This document shows, one piece after another, positions 50,886 through 60,006 of a stretch of DNA of 64,000 nucleotides. The stretch lies in contig NZ_CP116256.1 of assembly GCF_027947575.1 (NCBI RefSeq), forward strand, positions 7,130,001 to 7,194,000, read 5' to 3'. Within the stretch, counting starts at the first letter, position 1. Each line of letters starts with the position of its first letter. The position numbers and the translations under genes were made by a program. The notes below the pieces were generated by a model that saw only the letters and a list, made by a program, of their open reading frames with translations, ran no database searches and was not told the DNA's origin. The stretch comes from Streptomyces rubrogriseus. Lineage in GTDB: Bacteria; Actinomycetota; Actinomycetes; Streptomycetales; Streptomycetaceae.

Positions 50886-51557
50886 CTAGGCGTACGCGGC
50901 GATGTCCTTGACGACGGCGAAGGCCAGCCCGTACGCGCTCATGCCCCGTCCGTACGCGCCGAGGTGGACGCCCTGCTCGGTCGAACCGGCCAGCACCCAG
51001 CCGAACTCGGACTCCCGGTAGTGGAAGGGCGTCGGCACGCCGTCCACCGGCAGGGACAGCGTCGTCCAGTCCTCGCCGTCGAGGTCGTCCGCGAGGACCC
51101 ACGCGGTCTCCGTCTGCTGCTCCAGCCAGTCGTCGCGCAGCGAGTGGTCCATCTGGCCGGGCCAGGTGAAGGACAGCAGCCCCACGCCGGCCAGCCAGGC
51201 CGCCGAGGACACCGAGGTGGCCTCCAGCAGGCCGGTGCCGTCGGCGCTGCGCCGGTCGGGGTTGGCCGCGACGGTCACGACGACCGCGAACTTCTCCTTG
51301 GCGTCCTGCTCGTCGCCCGCCACGTGCTCGTTGCGCACCGACGGTTCGTCGCCGTGCCCGATCGAACCGTGCTCCACGGCCCCGTCGGCCGCCGTACCGA
51401 TCTGCATCAGCCAGCGCCGCCCCGTGAAGGCCTCGTCGAGGCCGTACCACGGGAAGGGCGCACGCAGGTAGCCGTCGACCGTACGCCGGCCGGAGGGGGA
51501 CTGTGGTCCGCCCTCCGCGGCCGGCGCCTGCGCGACTGCCCGACTCGTCGTCTCCAT
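50886..51557 (-). CDS. hypothetical protein
   Basis: 223 residues, no TM segment or signal peptide. Sections such as RAPFPWYGLDEAFTGRRWLMQIG and VPTPFHYRESEFGWVLAG suggest a globular beta-rich fold. No family recognised. ATG 51557 is chosen; the frame extends upstream to 51632 with weaker candidates. The 239-bp gap to tatB shows nothing definite. Confidence 0.75.
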   Translation of the reverse strand: METTSRAVAQAPAAEGGPQSPSGRRTVDGYLRAPFPWYGLDEAFTGRRWLMQIGTAADGAVEHGSIGHGDEPSVRNEHVAGDEQDAKEKFAVVVTVAANPDRRSADGTGLLEATSVSSAAWLAGVGLLSFTWPGQMDHSLRDDWLEQQTETAWVLADDLDGEDWTTLSLPVDGVPTPFHYRESEFGWVLAGSTEQGVHLGAYGRGMSAYGLAFAVVKDIAAYA

Positions 51558-51796
51558 GTGCCCGGACGCCTCCTCGCTCTCGTCGGACCGGAACGGCCCG
51601 CCCCCCTTCGGGCGCACTCGTCCGGTCCGCACAACAACTCGGGCAGCATAGCCACCCCGCTGGCGGCAGCCGGGAAATCGCCCGGCGCGTGAGCCGCGCG
51701 GGCGTCGCCTTCAGGGCCTGTGCGCCCCGTCCGGAGTATGAGACACGTCACGTTCCCGGCTCGCGGGCCGGGCGTGGGCCGGGCGTGGGAGCAGGG

Positions 51797-52273
51797 TCAG
51801 GTGGCGTCCATGTCGAAGGGCGGGCGGTCGTCGGCGGCGGGCTTGTCGGTCTTCCCGGGCTTCTCGGGCTTCTTCGACATGTCGACGCGGCCGTTGCCGG
51901 ACGCGGCGGACGACGATCCGGAGGACGACCCCGAGGACGAGGGCTCCGCGTCGCGGCCGTGCACGGCGTCGGTGACCTCGGCCATCTCCTTCTTCAGGTC
52001 GAAGCCGTTGCGGATCTCCTTGAGCCCCAGCTCGTCGTTGTCCAGCTGCTTGCGGAGAAACGTCTTGGGGTTGAGGTCCTCGAACTCGAAGTCCTTGAAC
52101 TCGGGGCCCAGCTCCTGGCGGATGTCCTGCTTGGCGCTGTCCGAGAACTCCCGGATCTTCCGGATCGTGCGGGTCACGTCCTGGATGACCTTGGGGAGCT
52201 TGTCCGGACCGAAGACGAGCACGGCGAGGACGACGAGCGTCACCAGCTCTAGTGCGCCTATGTCATTGAACAC
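51797..52273 (-). CDS. tatB: Sec-independent translocase subunit TatB
   Basis: 158 residues starting MFNDIGALELVTLVVLAVLVFGPDKLPKVI, the TatB TM helix and amphipathic hinge with FGPDKLP. A charged helix and a Ser/Lys/Pro-rich tail follow. Part of the twin-arginine export receptor in the plasma membrane. GTG 52273 follows AAGGAG. Last gene of the sigma/anti-sigma/HtrA/TatB set. Confidence 0.93.
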   Translation of the reverse strand: MFNDIGALELVTLVVLAVLVFGPDKLPKVIQDVTRTIRKIREFSDSAKQDIRQELGPEFKDFEFEDLNPKTFLRKQLDNDELGLKEIRNGFDLKKEMAEVTDAVHGRDAEPSSSGSSSGSSSAASGNGRVDMSKKPEKPGKTDKPAADDRPPFDMDAT

Positions 52274-52419
52274 CTGAAGCTCCTTGGGATGTCCGGGCCG
52301 CCACCACGGTACCCGCCGATCCCGTCCGACCGGTACCGTCCCGTGAGCCCCGAGTGGGTGTACGTGAGCGCTTTCCGAATTGTTTGCCTTCCTGGCGCCT
52401 TGTCGGGACCTTCCGGCGG

Positions 52420-54429
52420 TCAGTCGTCGCCGGAGGAGCCGAGCACCAGTGAGACCTTCGTCTCCTTGCCGTCGCGTTCCAGGGTCAGTTCCAGGCGGTC
52501 GCCGGGGCGGTGGGCGCGGGTCTTGACGATGAGTTCCTCGCCGGAGTGCACGCGCTGTCCGTCGACCGCGGTGATCACGTCCCCGGGCTTGATGCCGGCC
52601 TTCGCGCCGGGGCCGCCGGTGGTGACCGCGGGTCCGCCGTCGCCGCCCTTGGCACTCACGCGGGCGCCGTCACCCGTGTAGTTCATGTCGAGGGTGATGC
52701 CGATGACGGGGTGGGCGGCCCTGCCGGTGTTGATCAGTTCCTCGGCGACGCGCTTGCCCTGGTTGATGGGGATGGCGAAGCCGAGGCCTATGGAACCGGC
52801 CTGCCCGTCGTCCGACTCGGCGCTGCCGCTGTCGGCGGAGCGGATGGCGGAGTTGATGCCGATGGCCCGGCCCCGCGCGTCCAGGAGGGGGCCGCCGGAG
52901 TTGCCGGGGTTGATGGGCGCGTCGGTCTGCAGGGCGTCGACGTACGAGATGTCGCTGCCGTCGCCCTCCTCGCCGCCCGCGGTGATGGGCCGTTCCTTGG
53001 CGCTGATGATGCCGGAGGTGACGGTGCCGGCCAGGTCGAAGGGGGCGCCGATGGCGACGACGGGGTCGCCGACGCGCACGTTCTCGGAGTTGCCGAGGGG
53101 CATGGGGGTGAGGCCGGTGACGCCCTTGACCTTCACCACGGCGAGGTCGTATCCGCTGTCCCGGCCGACGACCTCGGCCTCGGCGGTGTCGCCGCTGTTG
53201 AAGGTCACGGTGATCTCGCCGCCGGAGCCGGCGGGCTCCACGACGTGGTTGTTGGTCAGGATGTGGCCGCGGCCGTCGAGTACGAACCCGGTGCCGGTGC
53301 CGGCCGCCTCGCCGCCGCTCACGTGCAGGGTCACCACGCTGGGCAGGGCACGCGCGGCGATGCCCGCGACGCTGTCCGGGTCCCGCTCGGCCGCCTCGGG
53401 TCCGGCCTGGGGCAGCTCGACGGTGCCCACGCCGCCGTTCCGTTCCAGGTACGCGCCCACGCCGCCGCCGATGCCGCCGGAGACCAGGGCGATGAGCAGC
53501 GCCCCGCCGACGAGCGCCTTCGCACGCGGCCCGCGTCGCCGCTTAGGCGCGCGCCCGGCCGCGTCGTGGTGCTGCGCGGAGGCGGCCCAGGGGTCGTAAC
53601 GCCCCCACGGATCGGCGGGCGCGCCCGCGTCGTGGGGCACCGGGGCGGCCGGCGCCGGATGCCGCTCCTGCGCCGTCGGCGGCACCGGGGGCGGGGCGTC
53701 CGCGAAGGCCGGGTCGGGCACCGCACCCGCGGGCGAAGACACCGACGACCCGCTCGGGCGCGGCACGTGCGCGTGCGGGCCCTCCGCCGCGGGCGTGACC
53801 GGGGCCGCCTGCGGCACCCCTCCCACGGCCGTCACCGTGCCGTGTGCCGGGGTGGCCGCCGGGTGCTGGACGGGCGGTGCGGGAGCCCAGGGGCCGGGCT
53901 CACCGTACGGCGGGGTGCTGTACGGGTCGGGTTCGTGCAGCGGCTTGGGCCGCCCGGTGTCGGACGTGCCGTCGGCGGCCGGAACGGAGCCGGTCCCCGC
54001 GTGGGACCGCGACCCCGCGTCCACCGCCGGGGCGGCTTGCCGGTCCCAGTCGTCCTGACGGGGCAGACCGGCATCCGGAAGTTCGGCGGCGCCGACACCT
54101 CCCGGCCTCGGCGAACCGGCGGCCACCGCTGGGCCGGCCGCCGGGTCGGCGCCGGCTTCGTCGGCCGTGCGTGGATGCGGGGGCGCGTCCGTCGGTTCGT
54201 TTCTCTCGGGCAGAGGCAGGTCCAGCTCGTAGTCGCCCGCTTCGGGGGAGCGGGGGGTCGCCGCCGCCGGGCGGGCCAGTTCGAAGTCGCCCCCGTCGGT
54301 CGCCGGATCGTCGGTGCCCGGGGTGGGGGCCGGGCGAGGGCGTTCCAGTTCGAAGTCGCCGTCGGGTGCGTCCTCGGACGTGCGGGGACGACTCCACCAC
54401 TTCGCCTTCGTGGGCTTCCCCTCGTTCAT
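52420..54429 (-). CDS. htrA: HtrA/DegP-like trypsin-family serine protease with PDZ domain
   Basis: 669 residues. The cytoplasmic Pro-rich region (about 1-305) carries three DFEL/DYEL repeats near the start. One TM (about 312-335) is followed by the protease: His in TNNHVV, Asp in GYDLAVVKV and Ser in GNSGGPLL. A C-terminal PDZ (GIKPGDVITAVDGQRV) completes it. Envelope quality control outside the membrane. Located between anti-sigma and tatB as in mycobacteria (from memory). Confidence 0.93.
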   Translation of the reverse strand: MNEGKPTKAKWWSRPRTSEDAPDGDFELERPRPAPTPGTDDPATDGGDFELARPAAATPRSPEAGDYELDLPLPERNEPTDAPPHPRTADEAGADPAAGPAVAAGSPRPGGVGAAELPDAGLPRQDDWDRQAAPAVDAGSRSHAGTGSVPAADGTSDTGRPKPLHEPDPYSTPPYGEPGPWAPAPPVQHPAATPAHGTVTAVGGVPQAAPVTPAAEGPHAHVPRPSGSSVSSPAGAVPDPAFADAPPPVPPTAQERHPAPAAPVPHDAGAPADPWGRYDPWAASAQHHDAAGRAPKRRRGPRAKALVGGALLIALVSGGIGGGVGAYLERNGGVGTVELPQAGPEAAERDPDSVAGIAARALPSVVTLHVSGGEAAGTGTGFVLDGRGHILTNNHVVEPAGSGGEITVTFNSGDTAEAEVVGRDSGYDLAVVKVKGVTGLTPMPLGNSENVRVGDPVVAIGAPFDLAGTVTSGIISAKERPITAGGEEGDGSDISYVDALQTDAPINPGNSGGPLLDARGRAIGINSAIRSADSGSAESDDGQAGSIGLGFAIPINQGKRVAEELINTGRAAHPVIGITLDMNYTGDGARVSAKGGDGGPAVTTGGPGAKAGIKPGDVITAVDGQRVHSGEELIVKTRAHRPGDRLELTLERDGKETKVSLVLGSSGDD

Positions 54430-54523
54430 GCTCTCCCCCGCAGCCGGCCGCAGATCGTCGGCTCCGAGAACTCCGGCGCCACCCCGGATTCAATCAGGTT
54501 CACGGACCGGCGCGCAGATCCCG

Positions 54524-55513
54524 TCAGCGAAGCGGAGGGGAGGAGGCGGCCGGCGAAGCCGCCGGGTAGGGGGACGGAGCGGGGTCGGGGGCGGCGAGCA
54601 GGCCGGGCGGCCTGACCTCGGGGGCCGCCGACCATGAGCTCAGGGAGAGCGGCGGAACGGCTTCCAGCGGACGTATCAGCGGGGACATGGCGGCGGCACC
54701 GGCCGTCACCGGAGTGGTCAGCGCTCGGACGGCCTGCTGTCGTGCGTCACCCCCGGCGGGGGCCGGCATCCCGGGCAGCAGTGGCGCCGAGGCCGTGGTG
54801 GAGGCGACGGGGAGGTCACCGAGCGCGCGCTGCCCCTGCCCGAGCAGCGGCCCGGCCGTGCGGCGGCGCTGGCTCTCGGAACCGGTGGCCGCGGCCGAGC
54901 CCGGGGTGCGCAGCGGCGTCACATTGCTGCCGCTGCCCGAGCCGCGTGCCTCGGTGGTGGTGTCCGGTGTGCCGAGGGTGACGCCGCCCAGCGCGATCGC
55001 GGCCAGCGACACCGCTCCGGCGGCGGCGAAGGCGAACCGCAGGCCGCGCGAGGCCGAACGGTCGGACTCCGGCCTGCTCACCTCGTGGATGCGGAAGCCG
55101 CGCCCCGACGTGGCGGACGGCAGCACCGGGGCGTGCGACCCGGCGGGGACGTAGCCGAACTCGAACCGCTCGTCCCGCCGCGGGCCGAAGACACCGGAGG
55201 CCGCGGACGCGCCGAAGCCTTGGGGCAGCCCGCTGAACGGCGAGCCGCCACCGTCGGAGTCCCCGCCTCCGGGAAGCCCCTGGAGGCGGGCCAGGAAGCT
55301 CTCGGACGGAGCCGGCGGGGCCGCTTCCGCGAAGACGTTCTTCAACCGGCGCTGCGCGTCGACCTCCGCCTTGCACTTCGGGCAGGTCGCCACGTGCGCC
55401 AGCACGCGCTCGCGCGCGTCATGACCGAGCTCTCCGTCCACCAGGGCGGAGAGTCGGTCTCCCAGGTGCTGCTCTGCGAGGTGTCCCTCGGACTCAGGCC
55501 GTGACCCACTCAC
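54524..55513 (-). CDS. zinc-binding anti-sigma factor (ZAS family, RseA-like)
   Basis: 329 residues. The N-terminus has the ZAS domain with HVATCPKC (HxxxCxxC) that holds zinc and the sigma factor. A linker, one TM helix ([19 protein letters not shown]) and an extracytoplasmic Pro/Ala-rich tail follow. GTG 55513 overlaps the sigma stop as GTGA, so the two are coupled. Likely a redox- or proteolysis-controlled inhibitor of the adjacent sigma factor. Counterpart of mycobacterial RseA; much longer tail. Confidence 0.9.
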   Translation of the reverse strand: MSGSRPESEGHLAEQHLGDRLSALVDGELGHDARERVLAHVATCPKCKAEVDAQRRLKNVFAEAAPPAPSESFLARLQGLPGGGDSDGGGSPFSGLPQGFGASAASGVFGPRRDERFEFGYVPAGSHAPVLPSATSGRGFRIHEVSRPESDRSASRGLRFAFAAAGAVSLAAIALGGVTLGTPDTTTEARGSGSGSNVTPLRTPGSAAATGSESQRRRTAGPLLGQGQRALGDLPVASTTASAPLLPGMPAPAGGDARQQAVRALTTPVTAGAAAMSPLIRPLEAVPPLSLSSWSAAPEVRPPGLLAAPDPAPSPYPAASPAASSPPLR

Positions 55514-56295
55514 GCGCTCGTGCCCCCTCCTCCCAGTGCGGGCACACCGGCCGCCAGCGAGCGACGGTCGGCCCGCGCCTTCGGGGACCGGTGCGCGAGC
55601 GCCTTGCGCAGCTGGGAACGGCCGCGGTGGATGCGGGAGCGCACCGTGCCCAGCTTGACGCCGAGGGTCGCGGCGATCTCCTCGTACGACAGCCCTTCGA
55701 TGTCGCACAGGACGACGGCGGCGCGGAACTCGGGCGCGAGGGTGTCCAGCGCCTGCTGGACGTCCGCGTCGAAGTGGGCGTCGTGGAAGAGCTGCTGCGG
55801 GGTGGGCTCCCTGCTGGGCAGCCGCTCGGCCGCGTCGTCGCCCAGGGCGTCGAACCGGATGCGCTGCTTGCGGCGCACCATGTCCAGGAAGAGATTGGTC
55901 GTGATGCGGTGCAGCCAGCCCTCGAAGGTGCCCGGCGTGTAGGTCGACAGGGAGCGGAAGACACGGACGAAGACCTCTTGGGTGAGGTCCTCGGCGTCGT
56001 GCTGGTTGCCCGTGAGGCGGTAGGCGAGGCGGTAGACCCGGCCGCTGTGGGTGCTGACGATCTCCTCCCAGGTGGGCGGAGTCCACGCCTGCCCGTCCGC
56101 GTCGCCGGAGAAGGTCGCGGTCTGGGCGTGTCCCGTGGTGGGACCGTCGGCGTGGCTGTGGTCAGCAGCGGTGTCGTTCACGGATTTCGGCCTGCCTGCC
56201 GATCCGAGGAAGCGCCTCAGCACTCCACCCCGATCCGCGGGTGCGGCCGCACCTCCCCTGTCGGCTCTGGTGGTGTCCAGTGGAGCCCCTACCAT
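55510..56295 (-). CDS. sigE: ECF RNA polymerase sigma factor (SigE-like)
   Basis: 261 residues. Sigma-2 region [28 protein letters not shown] and sigma-4 [26 protein letters not shown] are intact. The N-terminus of about 85 residues is disordered. Operon with anti-sigma, HtrA and TatB points to envelope stress. ATG 56295 has GAGG 5 nt upstream. The symbol follows the M. tuberculosis SigE context; S. coelicolor uses sigE for another gene, so naming should be checked. Confidence 0.92.
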   Translation of the reverse strand: MVGAPLDTTRADRGGAAAPADRGGVLRRFLGSAGRPKSVNDTAADHSHADGPTTGHAQTATFSGDADGQAWTPPTWEEIVSTHSGRVYRLAYRLTGNQHDAEDLTQEVFVRVFRSLSTYTPGTFEGWLHRITTNLFLDMVRRKQRIRFDALGDDAAERLPSREPTPQQLFHDAHFDADVQQALDTLAPEFRAAVVLCDIEGLSYEEIAATLGVKLGTVRSRIHRGRSQLRKALAHRSPKARADRRSLAAGVPALGGGGTSA

Positions 56296-56492
56296 AGCCA
56301 CCTCGCCCGTTAGCTCCGGATAAGCGGTTTTACGAGAATTTGATCTGGGCCGGTACGGCTCGTCCCGGCCCGCTCGACCGCCTCTCGGCGCCGCCTCTTT
56401 GCTTCCCCCTTTAAACGACTGGTCCCATCTGCGGGTTCCCGACGCCAACGGATACAGTCACGCCGAGGCAACGACGGGGACAGGAGAGGGTC

Positions 56493-57125
56493 ATTACCGG
56501 CAACCGGCAGACGAGCTGGGCGTTCGCCGACGCCTATGTCGCCGAGGACGACGCGCTGCTCTGGGCACGCGACCGGGCCCGCGAGGCCGGCCTGCGCTCG
56601 GTGACCCCGGGCACGGGTTCCGCCCTGGGGCTGCTCGCCGCCGCCGTGGACGCCAAGGCCGTCGCGGAGATCGGCACCGGCTGCGGCGTCTCCGGTATCC
56701 ATCTGCTGCACGGCATGCGGCCGGACGGGGTACTGACCACCGTCGACCCGGAGCCGGAGCACCAGCAGTTCGCCCGCCAGGCCTTCCGGGCCGCGGGCTT
56801 CGCGAGCAACCGGGCCCGGTTCATCCCCGGGCGCGCCCTGGACGTGCTGCCCCGGCTCGCGGACGCCGGATACGACCTGGTCTTCTGCGACGGCGACCGG
56901 CTGGAGTACCTGGACTATCTCGCTGAATCGTTGCGTCTGCTGCGCCCGGGAGGTCTCGTCGCCTTCGAGGGCGTCTTCGGCGCCGGCCGCACGATCGACT
57001 CGGGACCGCAGCCCACCGAGGTGCTCCGGGTGCGGGAACTCCTGCGCGCGGTGCGGGAGAGCCAGGAACTGGTGCCGTCACTGCTGCCGGTGGGCGACGG
57101 ACTGCTGTGCGCCGTGAAGCGCTGA
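56493..57125 (+). CDS. SAM-dependent O-methyltransferase, ATT start
   Basis: 210 residues. SAM motif I is VAEIGTGCGVSG; a later YDLVFCDGDR block matches the caffeoyl-CoA O-methyltransferase type. Conserved N-terminal residues (ITGNRQTSWAFADAYVAEDDALLWARDRA) lie upstream of the first GTG (56601). From the in-frame TAA at 56412 to 56601 there is no ATG, GTG or TTG. ATT 56493 is preceded by AGGAG at 6 nt, so it is the probable initiator. Next to sigE as in mycobacteria; substrate unknown. Confidence 0.85.
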   Translation: MTGNRQTSWAFADAYVAEDDALLWARDRAREAGLRSVTPGTGSALGLLAAAVDAKAVAEIGTGCGVSGIHLLHGMRPDGVLTTVDPEPEHQQFARQAFRAAGFASNRARFIPGRALDVLPRLADAGYDLVFCDGDRLEYLDYLAESLRLLRPGGLVAFEGVFGAGRTIDSGPQPTEVLRVRELLRAVRESQELVPSLLPVGDGLLCAVKR

Positions 57126-57181
57126 CCCGAAACGCCGGAGAAAAGCCCCGCGCACCGGGAAAGGCAGCGGAAGAACAATCA

Positions 57182-57207
57182 CCCCGGCACCGCGAACGGT
57201 ACCGGGG
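57182..57207. terminator. hairpin after the O-methyltransferase
   Basis: 57182-57192 pairs with 57197-57207 (10 of 11 bp), loop CGAA. Lies between convergent genes. Confidence 0.7.
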
Positions 57208-57235
57208 CGACTGAACGGGTATGGTCGCTCGCGCG

Positions 57236-57403
57236 TCAGCCGACGACCTTCTTGAGGGCGTCGCCGAGCGCGTCGGCCTCATCGGGGGTCAGCTCGACGA
57301 CGAGCCGCCCGCCGCCTTCGAGCGGAACGCGCATGACGATGCCCCGCCCCTCCTTGGTCACCTCGAGCGGGCCATCGCCCGTCCGCGGCTTCATGGCCGC
57401 CAT
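57236..57403 (-). CDS. DUF3117 small protein
   Basis: 55 residues, MAAMKPRTGDGPLEVTKEGR... with VELTPDEADALGDALKKVVG at the end. Highly conserved small cytoplasmic protein of actinobacteria, function unknown. ATG 57403 has AAGGGG 7 nt upstream. Confidence 0.88.
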   Translation of the reverse strand: MAAMKPRTGDGPLEVTKEGRGIVMRVPLEGGGRLVVELTPDEADALGDALKKVVG

Positions 57404-57516
57404 GCTCGTTCCCCTTCCTGATACCAGCTCACCGTCACCGCCGACGGCCCGTGAGGGCACGCGCAGTCCGGCTTGGACGCGCGACACCGGCATCGAACAC
57501 ATTGCTTCCCAGCCAT
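57391..57516 (-). CDS. possible Cys-rich leader peptide overlapping DUF3117
   Basis: A 41-residue frame starting MAGKQCVRCRCRASKPDCACP, with five Cys in its first 20 residues. Its stop lies inside the DUF3117 gene, overlapping its first codons by 13 bp. The ribosome binding site is weak. It resembles cysteine-responsive uORFs known in mycobacteria, but could be chance. The rest of the 360-bp gap (57404-57763) carries AT-rich patches and probably two divergent promoters that I could not place. Confidence 0.3.
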   Translation of the reverse strand: MAGKQCVRCRCRASKPDCACPHGPSAVTVSWYQEGERAWRP

Positions 57517-57763
57517 TATCCCGCATCCCAGGACCCGATGACCAACATCGGTCGGCATCGCTTGGGCAACGCGCGCGAGCAAAACCACTCAATTCGGCGA
57601 TGTGACTGCGATACTGCGCGCCCTCACGCACTTCCACCGAATGGATACGGACCGGATTTCTTTGACGCAGGTCACACCTCGTGAGTGATCCGTTCCCGGT
57701 GATCTCCGTCATGCTGTCTCCCGGACACATGCCACTGCATGCCACGACGCGGAGGGGATCTCC

Positions 57764-58567
57764 ATGGCCGACACCGTGCTCTACGAAGTGAGCGACGGGC
57801 TCGCGACGATCACGCTGAACCGCCCCGAGGCGATGAACGCGCTGAACATCGAGTCCAAGGTCGCGCTCCGGGACGCGGTGCGCTCCGCGGCGGCGGACGA
57901 CGCCGTACGGGCGGTGCTGCTGACCGCGGCCGGGGACCGGGCGTTCTGCGTCGGCCAGGACCTCAAGGAGCACATCGGGCTGCTGGCCGCCGACCGGGAG
58001 ACGGGCTCGGGGCAGACGATGAGCACGGTGCGCGAGCACTACAACCCGATCGTCCGGGCGCTGGCCGGCGCCGAGAAGCCGGTGGTCGCCGCCGTGAACG
58101 GCGTGGCGGCCGGCGCGGGGCTCGGTTTCGCGCTCGCCGCGGACTACCGGCTCGTCGCGGACACGGCGGCGTTCAACACGTCCTTCGCGGGCGTGGCGCT
58201 CACCGCGGACTCCGGCATCTCGTGGACGCTGCCGCGCGTCGTCGGCCCCGGCCGCGCCGCCGACCTGCTGCTCTTCCCACGCAGTATCCGCGCGCAGGAG
58301 GCGTACGAGCTGGGCATCGCCACCCGCGTCGTCCCCGCCGCCGACCTGCGCGCCGAGGCCGAGAAGACGGCGCGGGCGCTGGCCGAGGGCCCGACGGTGG
58401 CGTACGCGGCGCTGAAGGAGGCGATGGCGTACGGGCTGACGCACTCGCTGTCCGAGACGCTGGACAAGGAGGACGAGCTGCAGTCGCGGGCGGGCGCCTC
58501 CGAGGACCACGCGATCGCGGTGCGGGCGTTCGTCGAGAAGGAGAAGCCGAAGTACCTGGGCCGGTAG
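57764..58567 (+). CDS. enoyl-CoA hydratase/isomerase family protein
   Basis: 267 residues of the crotonase fold. Oxyanion-hole segments are FCVGQDLKEH and GVAAGAGLGFALAADYRL. The DSGISWTLPRVVG segment resembles PaaG-type isomerases. Probably acts on acyl-CoA in fatty-acid or phenylacetate-type degradation. ATG 57764 follows GGAGGGGAT. Confidence 0.9.
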   Translation: MADTVLYEVSDGLATITLNRPEAMNALNIESKVALRDAVRSAAADDAVRAVLLTAAGDRAFCVGQDLKEHIGLLAADRETGSGQTMSTVREHYNPIVRALAGAEKPVVAAVNGVAAGAGLGFALAADYRLVADTAAFNTSFAGVALTADSGISWTLPRVVGPGRAADLLLFPRSIRAQEAYELGIATRVVPAADLRAEAEKTARALAEGPTVAYAALKEAMAYGLTHSLSETLDKEDELQSRAGASEDHAIAVRAFVEKEKPKYLGR

Positions 58568-58599
58568 GCGGGGCGACCATCGGCAGGCACGTCCCGCCG

Positions 58600-58921
58600 T
58601 CAGGCACCCTGCGACGGGCGGCACGCGACCGGTGACAGGCGGCCCGGTGACAGGCGCAGGGCGGCCGGTGACGAGCGGCCCGGCGGCCGGCGCCAGGCCG
58701 CGTGCGGCCGGTGACGGCGACAAGCGGCCCGTTGACAGACCGCGGACGTCCGACGGCGGGCGGCAAGGGCCCGGCGGCTGACGGCGGGCCGCCGGGGAGA
58801 CCGCGGGTGGCCGGTGACTACGACAGGCGGCCCGGTGAATGCGTGCGGCCCGGTGACACGCCGCGGGCGGCCTGCGACCCGGCCGCGGGCGGTCCGGCCG
58901 CCGGTGACGGGTGGCCCACCT
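58600..58921. repeat. GC-rich degenerate intergenic repeat field
   Basis: About ten variants of GCGGCCCGGTGAC/GCGGCCGGTGAC recur at irregular spacing through the 354-bp gap between the convergent hydratase and Tag genes. No gene-like frame is seen. Possible terminator or nucleoid-protein region. Confidence 0.6.
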
Positions 58922-59506
58922 TCAGGGTCTGCGGGCCGCGCACGCCGCCAGGTGGTCGTCGACCAGTCCGCACGCCTGCATCAGCGCGTACGCCGTCGTC
59001 GGGCCGACGAAGCGCAGGCCCCGCTTCTTCAGGGCCTTGGACAGGGCCGTGGACTCCGGGGTCACGGCCGGGACGTCGGTGAGGGTCTTCGGGGCCGGTC
59101 GGCCGGCCGGGTCCGGGGCGTGCGACCAGATCAGCTCGTCCAGGTCGCCGGGGGCCCAGTCGGCCAGCACGCGCGCGTTGGCGAGGGTCGCGTCGATCTT
59201 GGCGCGGTTGCGGATGATGCCGGTGTCGGCGAGCAGCCGCTCGCGGTCGGTGTCGGTGAAGGCCGCGACCTTGGCGATCTCGAAGCCGGCGAAGGCGCTG
59301 CGGAAGCCGGTGCGCCGGCGCAGGATCGTGATCCAGGAGAGACCGGACTGGAAGGCCTCCAGGCTGAGCCGCTCGTACAGCGCGTCGTCCCCGTGGACCG
59401 GGCGGCCCCACTCTTCGTCGTGGTACGTGACGTAGTCCGCGGTGGACAGCGCCCAGGGGCAGCGCAGCGCGCCGTCCGGGCCCGCGACGGCCTCCCCGGC
59501 GCTCAC
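58922..59506 (-). CDS. tag: DNA-3-methyladenine glycosylase I (Tag)
   Basis: 194 residues. Family signatures are RCPWALSTADYVTYHDEEWG, LEAFQSGLSWITIL and FVGPTTAYALMQACG. Removes 3-methyladenine from DNA in base excision repair. A zinc-binding pattern at the ends (Cys/His) is partly visible. GTG 59506 overlaps the upstream stop as GTGA, so it is coupled to the DivIVA-like gene. Confidence 0.93.
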   Translation of the reverse strand: MSAGEAVAGPDGALRCPWALSTADYVTYHDEEWGRPVHGDDALYERLSLEAFQSGLSWITILRRRTGFRSAFAGFEIAKVAAFTDTDRERLLADTGIIRNRAKIDATLANARVLADWAPGDLDELIWSHAPDPAGRPAPKTLTDVPAVTPESTALSKALKKRGLRFVGPTTAYALMQACGLVDDHLAACAARRP

Positions 59507-59862
59507 TGCTGCTCCTCCCGGTCCGGCTTGTCCATGACGACGTGGCGGTGGGCCGCCGCGGCCCGGGCGCCCGCCAGCGCGGACTCCAGGTCGGCGATCC
59601 GGGCCTCGCGCTCGGCCAGCTCGGCGCCGAGGCGGCCGAGCGCGTCGTCGACGTCGGCCATCCGGTAGCCGCGGACCACGAGCGGGAAGCGCAGCCGCTC
59701 CACGTCCCCGCGGCCCACCGGTCGGTCCGGGGGCAGCGCGTCCCTCACCCGCTCGGGTGCGGCGTCGGGCAGCGGCCCGCTCTCGCCGCCGCCCACCACG
59801 GCGAGCGTCACCGCGGCCACCACGACGGCCAGCGCGATGACGAGGAACAGGAACATGACCAT
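59503..59862 (-). CDS. DivIVA-domain membrane protein
   Basis: 119 residues. A TM helix at the N-terminus (MFLFLVIALAVVVAAVTLAVV) is followed by RFPLVVRGYRMADVDDALGRL, the DivIVA-type membrane-binding motif, and a coiled coil. A small DivIVA relative placed by tag in mycobacteria too (from memory). Could link to polar growth or division; inference only. Confidence 0.85.
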   Translation of the reverse strand: MVMFLFLVIALAVVVAAVTLAVVGGGESGPLPDAAPERVRDALPPDRPVGRGDVERLRFPLVVRGYRMADVDDALGRLGAELAEREARIADLESALAGARAAAAHRHVVMDKPDREEQQ

Positions 59863-60006
59863 CGCTGGGCCCCCATGGTCGGGTCGGCGTCGGTTGTGCC
59901 GGAGTCGGTTGTGTCGGGTCCGATCGTGCCATGCGAGTCTGACAGTCGGGGCCGCGGCGGTCGAAGGACCGCCCGCCCGGGGTCGAGAGCGGCACGAGAG
60001 AACGGT

